DNA from: Isoetes taiwanensis
Lineage: Eukaryota > Streptophyta > Lycopodiopsida > Isoetales > Isoetaceae
Assembly: GCA_021234155.1 (NCBI GenBank)
Contig: JAJEKV010000550.1
Coordinates: 62,001 to 126,000 of the forward strand
DNA: 64,000 bases
Direction of reading: 5' to 3'
Of the stretch, positions 59,520 through 64,000 are shown one piece after another. Both the position numbers and the translations under genes were made by a program. The number at the start of each line of letters is the position of its first letter. Position 1 is the stretch's first letter. The notes below the pieces were generated by a model. It was not told where the DNA came from. It worked only from the letters and a program-made list of their open reading frames with translations, and searched no databases.

Positions 59520-60700
59520 TCTAAAAGAGCTTGAAAGAGAATGAGAATGAGAATGATTTTTATCGTCCCTTGAGGCCAATCGGCCTATGGGATATAAGGG
59601 CCTTGACAAACTTATTCTTGTCGGGTTAAAAACCCCCACCAGAAGGGTTTTCGAGGGAAAAACCGTGGCGTAATAAGAATCTTTGTCAAAGCGTAAAAGT
59701 ATACATCAATGTTTATATACATGTCAAGTGTGCGGGGACATAGCTGATCTCACATGTCCATAACCTCCGAAGATATGATCCCCAAAGACCCATTATGGAT
59801 GTTGTGCTCAATGTCACATGTAGCGGCTGGCGGGCGACCAACTCGGCATATCGTGTCGAATTTGATCATATCTTTGGGCAACTTTGAAGGGTATGAGATT
59901 CATCCTCAATGACTCCCATTTGGCGGCATTGACAGAGCACATCTGGCGTGGCTCACCAATCCATCACTGTCTCAATTCGAAGATGATGTGCCCTGTGCAA
60001 ATGGAGGCAATGAGTGCGCCTTTTCATGGGCAAGTGGATGCCTTGGTAGCATTGCGGGCCTCGTTCAATCGGGGATTTATGTGAAAATTTGGTAGTGTCT
60101 TTGTCTGCTTTTGTTCAAGGGCATTGGCATCCCAAAGCTTGGCGAGGAAGCAATCGTCAAGATATTGCCTCAAGCTATGGCGATACGCCTCGTTTGCGGA
60201 TGTATGCACTGTGCTCCTGCACATTCCATCTAGCCAACCATTGAGCTCTCTTTTCCCTCCCAGGGCCTTGAGGCGGCGCGGCTCCATTGCCATGATATAA
60301 GCTAGTTTAGGGAGGCGAGCATCGTCCATATTGACCACCTTAGAAAATAGACAATGTGGCGATCAAGGGGCAGCCCTACGAAGAGGCAAGAATCATGTCT
60401 CTGCGGTAGAATTTGATATGGGACTGTGGACTTCACCCTAGTGCTCGTACTAAGAAGGCTTTACGGACTGCTCCAAGTCATTCAAGTAGCAAGTGATACT
60501 CTTGGGCCCCATACTTCCACCCCGTATAAAAGGACAGGCTCCACTAAGACCTTGAACAGGCGTGACTGATGGGCCCAATCATACAACTCCGCTCTATGAC
60601 TATTGTTTTGCATTAAAGAGTAAAAAGGAGGGAAGAGCATTTGACTCAAACAAATCGTTGAGTTATATTGAGACAAGTATTCAGTCATGCTCTAAACACT
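59520..60700 (-). mobile_element. LINE ORF2 C-terminal fragment and 3' tail
   Basis: The minus strand from 60,688 encodes SRLFKVLVEPVLLYGVEVWG, the motif that follows the reverse transcriptase domain in plant LINEs (L.DALV.PVLLYG.E.WG). Further down are LPNFHINPRLNEARN and, in another frame, the region corresponding to the C-terminal CCHC-like end; then a non-coding tail with repeated attctc near 59,530. Frameshifts are present and the RT core is missing. It is a 5'-truncated insertion lying beside the LTR-like repeat inside the DUF7869-type element. Confidence 0.6.
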
Positions 60701-60837
60701 TTGGGGAGGCAGATGCTTTATGGTGGCCTTAGTTTTTTTCTCAGTAACATGACATGTTACAAGCCATGTCACACTGTTGCATTCAACTGGCCATCTAGGC
60801 AAACTCTGCCTATGCAAGTTGAGAATCAAGAAGAATA

Positions 60838-61545
60838 AGTATAGCTAATGCCTAGCTCAGATGAAGATGACAGAGTCATGTATACTGGCCCCAGACGCAC
60901 GGCACAACAACTCGGGTTTCTGGTTCAGTCTCAGAGATTTAGAAAGGAATGCTTGTCGTTGTCCCAGCTGATGATGATGAAACAGGGAAGCCATTCTGGC
61001 TGGCTAGAGTAGTGGAGGTAACAAGAGAAGATGGAATTCCTACTCAACTAAAAGTGCACTGGATGAGAATAAGTGCTGCCAATGCTTTTAGTGGGAGTTA
61101 TAGTTTGGAGATGGTAAAAACAGGAGTGGGAAGGAGAGCAAAGTCTAAAGCAAACACTGGTATCATAGATCTAGCTGAAGTAAAGGTTCTTGCATATGAT
61201 TTTGTTCTAACTGCTGTTAATAAGTTACGTGAGGTGACTCAAACTTTAATAAGATCGGCATGTGGATTAGATAAAGAACCTGAAAAGGTTGCCAAAAAAG
61301 ATGATGATGAAGACTCACTTATAGACAGTGACGAAGATCATCGCTCAAGTACATCCAGTTTTGGGAGTGAGGGTGAGGATGAAAGCTCTAATGATCAAGG
61401 ACTGAACGAGTTTGAGGATGACATGCATCCTGATATTGCTGCAAAATCGTCAGATGACACAAACATGCAAACAAGAGAAAGTGCCAGTGATGAGGCTTTG
61501 TCAAAATGTGCTATATTTTTGACATTTTTGTTCATAGTTTTGTAA
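60838..61545 (+). mobile_element. DUF7869-type transposon ORF, C-terminal part
   Basis: A 198-codon frame starts at 60,949: MLVVVPADDDETGKPFWLAR, VVEVTREDGIPTQLKVHW, then LAEVKVLAYDFVLTAVNKLR and a long acidic Ser/Asp/Glu tail. The segment '(V)LVVPA.DD....PFWLARV.EV....KVHW' is the C-terminal module that follows the DUF7869 region in this family. The reading frame continues upstream only after a frameshift (60,838-60,950 reads MPSSDEDDRVMYTGPRRT in another frame). With 56,601-57,960 it forms one element split by about 2.9 kb of later insertions. Confidence 0.55.
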
Positions 61546-62400
61546 AATTTTCAGAAGCCTTGAATACAACACTTCTTTATCACTCTAGTACCCTTGCTAT
61601 CTTTTTCATTGCCTATTTTTTTCTACTCCTCAAATAAGTAATTATTTATTATTCCAAATTAGGGGGCTGAAAATGGTTATTAAATATTTTTGCATGAAAG
61701 CTATGTTCAATCAACCCCTCAAAAAGGGTACTTAAATTACCTAGATTGTTACATTTGTCACGAAAAAACCTTCAAAATGGACTTTTTTTAGGGAATTTTA
61801 GAAAATCTTTCAAAGATTCCTTCTGAAGTGCGTTTGATACAAATAAGTGCGTTTCAATTTAAACTTTGTTTACTTTGTTTGTCTTCTAGTTTGCTTTGTT
61901 TGATGAGGTGATTGCTTGTGAAAGTTTCGGTTATTTTTGCATTATACTAGCTTAATTTTCTATGGTTGTGGAACAGTCTGTTCCTGTATATAAGCAACCA
62001 TTAGAGAAGTTGTCATGCTTAGTTTTATTGCGCCCTTTAGATAGAAGCAACTCAATATGGAACATTAATCAAAACAATGAAAGATCAAAAGCACCTTCAG
62101 AGCACTCATCACATCCTCTAGGCCTGTTATATGTATTGACTACATGACACCTCTCAACTCTCTATAGATTCATGGATATTACACAGGCTTTATTTGCTCA
62201 ATAAAAGTGTCACTTCTAAAACACTGTTGTGAAGGTGGGCGATTCTAGTGAAAGGTTTCTTTTGTCAACCTATAGTAAATATATTGAACTAATGATATAA
62301 TAATTTGCCTTTAATTTCTGCCATAATCAGTTGCATGCTTCCAGATTTGTAGCGTAATAAAAGGTATCATTGCGAATTTGCTACTTTAAATGATCATGCA
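61546..62400. other. No gene seen
   Basis: AT-rich spacer between two transposon fragments. It may include the 3' untranslated part of the DUF7869-type element. Short frames only. Confidence 0.4.
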
Positions 62401-62408
62401 TCAGTTGG

Positions 62409-63005
62409 ATGAAGCCATCAAGAAGTATCAGGTTGCTTGTATTGTTAGACTTGTATCAATGGAGCCCAAGTCTAGGCGGGAAGAGATTATTGAAAGCTTG
62501 CCCTACGGCAATAGCTGCCGTACTTCGAGAATTTCACAACCTTTTTCTGGATGAGATTCATAGGTTGCTACCTTTTCGAGGCGTGGAATGTGAAATTACC
62601 TTAGAATCAGGTACTAAACCTACCAGTAAAGCACCATACAGAATGAGTACACCTGAATTGACAGAGCTTAAGAAGCAGTTGCAAGAGCTTCTCAAGTTAG
62701 GATTTATTCGACCAAGTGTGTCACCTTTTGGTGCCCCTATTTTGTTTGTGAATAAAAAGGATGGTACCTTGAGAATGTCCATTGATTACAGGCAACTGAA
62801 CAAGCATACAATTGAGAATTGGTATGCTTTATCGCGTGCCGATGACTTAATGGACCAATTGCAAGGAGTTAAGTATTTCACAAAGATTGATCTTCGCTTG
62901 GGATATCACCAGATAAGAATTAAGGAGGATGACATCCATAAGTCCACTTTTCGAACACGTTATGGGCACTATGAGTTTACTGTTATGCCATTTGGACTAA
63001 GAAAT
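62409..63005 (+). mobile_element. Ty3/gypsy reverse transcriptase, truncated
   Basis: The frame encodes the protease-RT linker and the first RT motifs: [95 protein letters not shown] and [13 protein letters not shown]. These match the RT fingers and palm of plant Ty3/gypsy elements almost residue for residue. The sequence departs abruptly after MPFGL (about 63,003), before the TNAPATF and YxDD motifs. RT is therefore inactive, and RNase H and integrase are absent. Upstream gag and protease are not present either. Confidence 0.9.
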
Positions 63006-63007
63006 GT

Positions 63008-63040
63008 CTTAGAATCAGAGCTTGGGATTCGAACCCAAGT
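63008..63040 (+). other. Primer-binding-site-like sequence and leader joined to the RT fragment
   Basis: ttagaatcagagcttgggat followed by tcgaacccaag resembles the (TGG)TATCAGAGC primer-binding site and the self-complementary leader found just inside plant LTRs. It starts exactly where the Ty3/gypsy RT homology stops, so a second element's leader may have been joined here. The cttgg/ccaag stem also looks like a tRNA T-arm; see the rejected list. Confidence 0.3.
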
Positions 63041-63089
63041 ATGCCAAAACTCTATCTCCTTCACAATCTCCTCCACCAAATCTGTTTGA

Positions 63090-63660
63090 TCAGCAAAACT
63101 ATTTTCTGTCTCCTTTTACAATTTCGATCTTCCCTTTTGTAGTTTATTTCCACCGACATGCATATTAAATGACAAGTGTTTCCAACAAGATAAACCATTA
63201 AATATGCATCTTAGGCATGATAAATCTAGGGGAAATCTTTTCCATGGTTTTTTTCATGCTGGTCTTTATGGTCTTTTTGTGGCCTCTTTGCCAAATCTTT
63301 CTATGTCGATGCTCTTATCGTGAATTCCATATCTAACTTTTGTATGCCTATATAGTCCAAAGCACCATAAAGATATATGCATGACATAACGTAATAATAT
63401 TATTTGGAATTATTCTTTTATGACAATTTGAACATCATATACTAGGATGAATTATTAATCAAATTGAATTACACAAGATTGGATGGATCATTAGTCAAGC
63501 TTATTAATCATATTGAATTACACAAGATTGGATGGATCATTTATCAATCTTAAGGGAATTGAGTCTATCTAAGATTGCCTCATCGAAGTTTCAACTCATT
63601 ACAAATTGAGTTTGAATTAATCTCAAATACTTACTCATTTATCCTATTCATTGCTCGTAC
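63090..63660. other. Non-coding, with tandem pair
   Basis: No gene seen. Contains the 49-bp tandem pair listed next. Confidence 0.4.
63452..63542. repeat. 49-bp tandem duplication
   Basis: Units 63,452-63,500 and 63,501-63,542 share ttattaatca.attgaattac acaagattggatggatcatt with one substitution before they diverge. Confidence 0.9.
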
Positions 63661-63661
63661 A

Positions 63662-64000
63662 AGGGCTGCCTCCTTAGTGGGTTCAATGTTCACAAACGAT
63701 GCTTTGAGTGAAAAGTGCATGCTCCTTACAAGAGCTGCTGGAGGTTTGGGCATGACAGATTTCCATTTGCAGAGTAAGGTTATGATCTCAAAATTCATTT
63801 GGCGGCTTCTCGTAGGTAAGGATGATTCCCCTGGGTTACGGCTTATTGCACAGGCTCTTACCTACTGTATCCCTTTTGGTAAAGTCACACTCAAACCTGT
63901 TCTTCCATGGAGTTTATTTTATGAGTTGCGGCCTTATCATAATGCTTCTCCATTCTTAAAGGGATTGTTAGATTCACGGCACCTGATCAAAACTTTATTT
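63662..64000 (+). mobile_element. LINE ORF2 fragment, open to the window end
   Basis: The + strand reads without stops to the end: RAAGGLGMTDFHLQSKVMIS, KFIWRLLVGKDDSPGLRLIA, then LPWSLFYELRPYHNASPF. The GGLG(I/M).D..LQ.K....KF(I/W)WRLL motif is the hallmark of the segment after the reverse transcriptase domain in plant LINEs. The RT core is missing upstream, so it is 5'-truncated or interrupted; the 3' end lies beyond the window. Confidence 0.75.

Noticed and set aside
63010-63045. tRNA gene on the minus strand, from the cttgg-gttcgaatc-ccaag T-arm-like stem
   Set aside because: No anticodon arm, D-arm or paired acceptor stem could be drawn around it. A retroelement primer-binding site and leader explain it equally well.

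Overview
This is eukaryotic, almost certainly land-plant, nuclear DNA: AT-rich, gene-poor, with GT/AG introns, a PLS-class pentatricopeptide repeat (PPR) gene and many nested, decayed transposable elements. Fragments of SAS-6, the centriole cartwheel protein, are recognisable twice. Centrioles are kept only in plants with swimming sperm, so a fern, lycophyte, bryophyte or cycad/Ginkgo-type plant fits; a fern is my best guess from the PPR style and repeat load. The species is inference.

Layout. (1) 1-11,115 and 33,659-44,774 are two direct copies of one block of at least 11.1 kb, cut by the window start. Each copy carries a + strand SAS-6 fragment, an RBP45/47-type RNA-binding protein fragment right behind it, an unidentified minus-strand exon and a broken minus-strand PPR gene. 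(2) 11,116-33,658 lies between the copies. It holds a 238-bp tandem repeat at the breakpoint, two related LINE-type 3' ends with poly(A), several small gene-like fragments and the one convincing intact gene, a 765-codon PPR gene at 22,379-24,676 on the minus strand. (3) 44,775-50,470 contains a 2.9-kb insertion (46,901-49,818) related to the left end of the block, including another RBP45/47 fragment. It sits in one of two host repeats; the other repeat, near 50,390, preserves the empty site. A foldback with ~108-bp arms lies at the insertion's right end. (4) 51,000-64,000 is a transposon graveyard: two diverged LTR-like repeats, a DUF7869-type transposon ORF split by one LTR-like repeat and a minus-strand LINE, a truncated Ty3/gypsy reverse transcriptase, and a LINE ORF2 running off the end.

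The most striking signal is how the two big copies differ. Long stretches are almost identical. Elsewhere, differences sit overwhelmingly on CAG/CTG trinucleotides, and which copy looks damaged changes from block to block. CAG/CTG is the plant CHG methylation context. The changes are small indels and CAG->CCG/CGG/CG, not C->T, so I read them as methylation-associated sequencing or consensus error rather than mutation. Gene-breaking differences inside the block should therefore not be trusted as real.

No operons, CRISPR arrays, rRNA or convincing tRNA genes were seen. Apart from the PPR gene, every recognisable coding stretch is a fragment or visibly broken.
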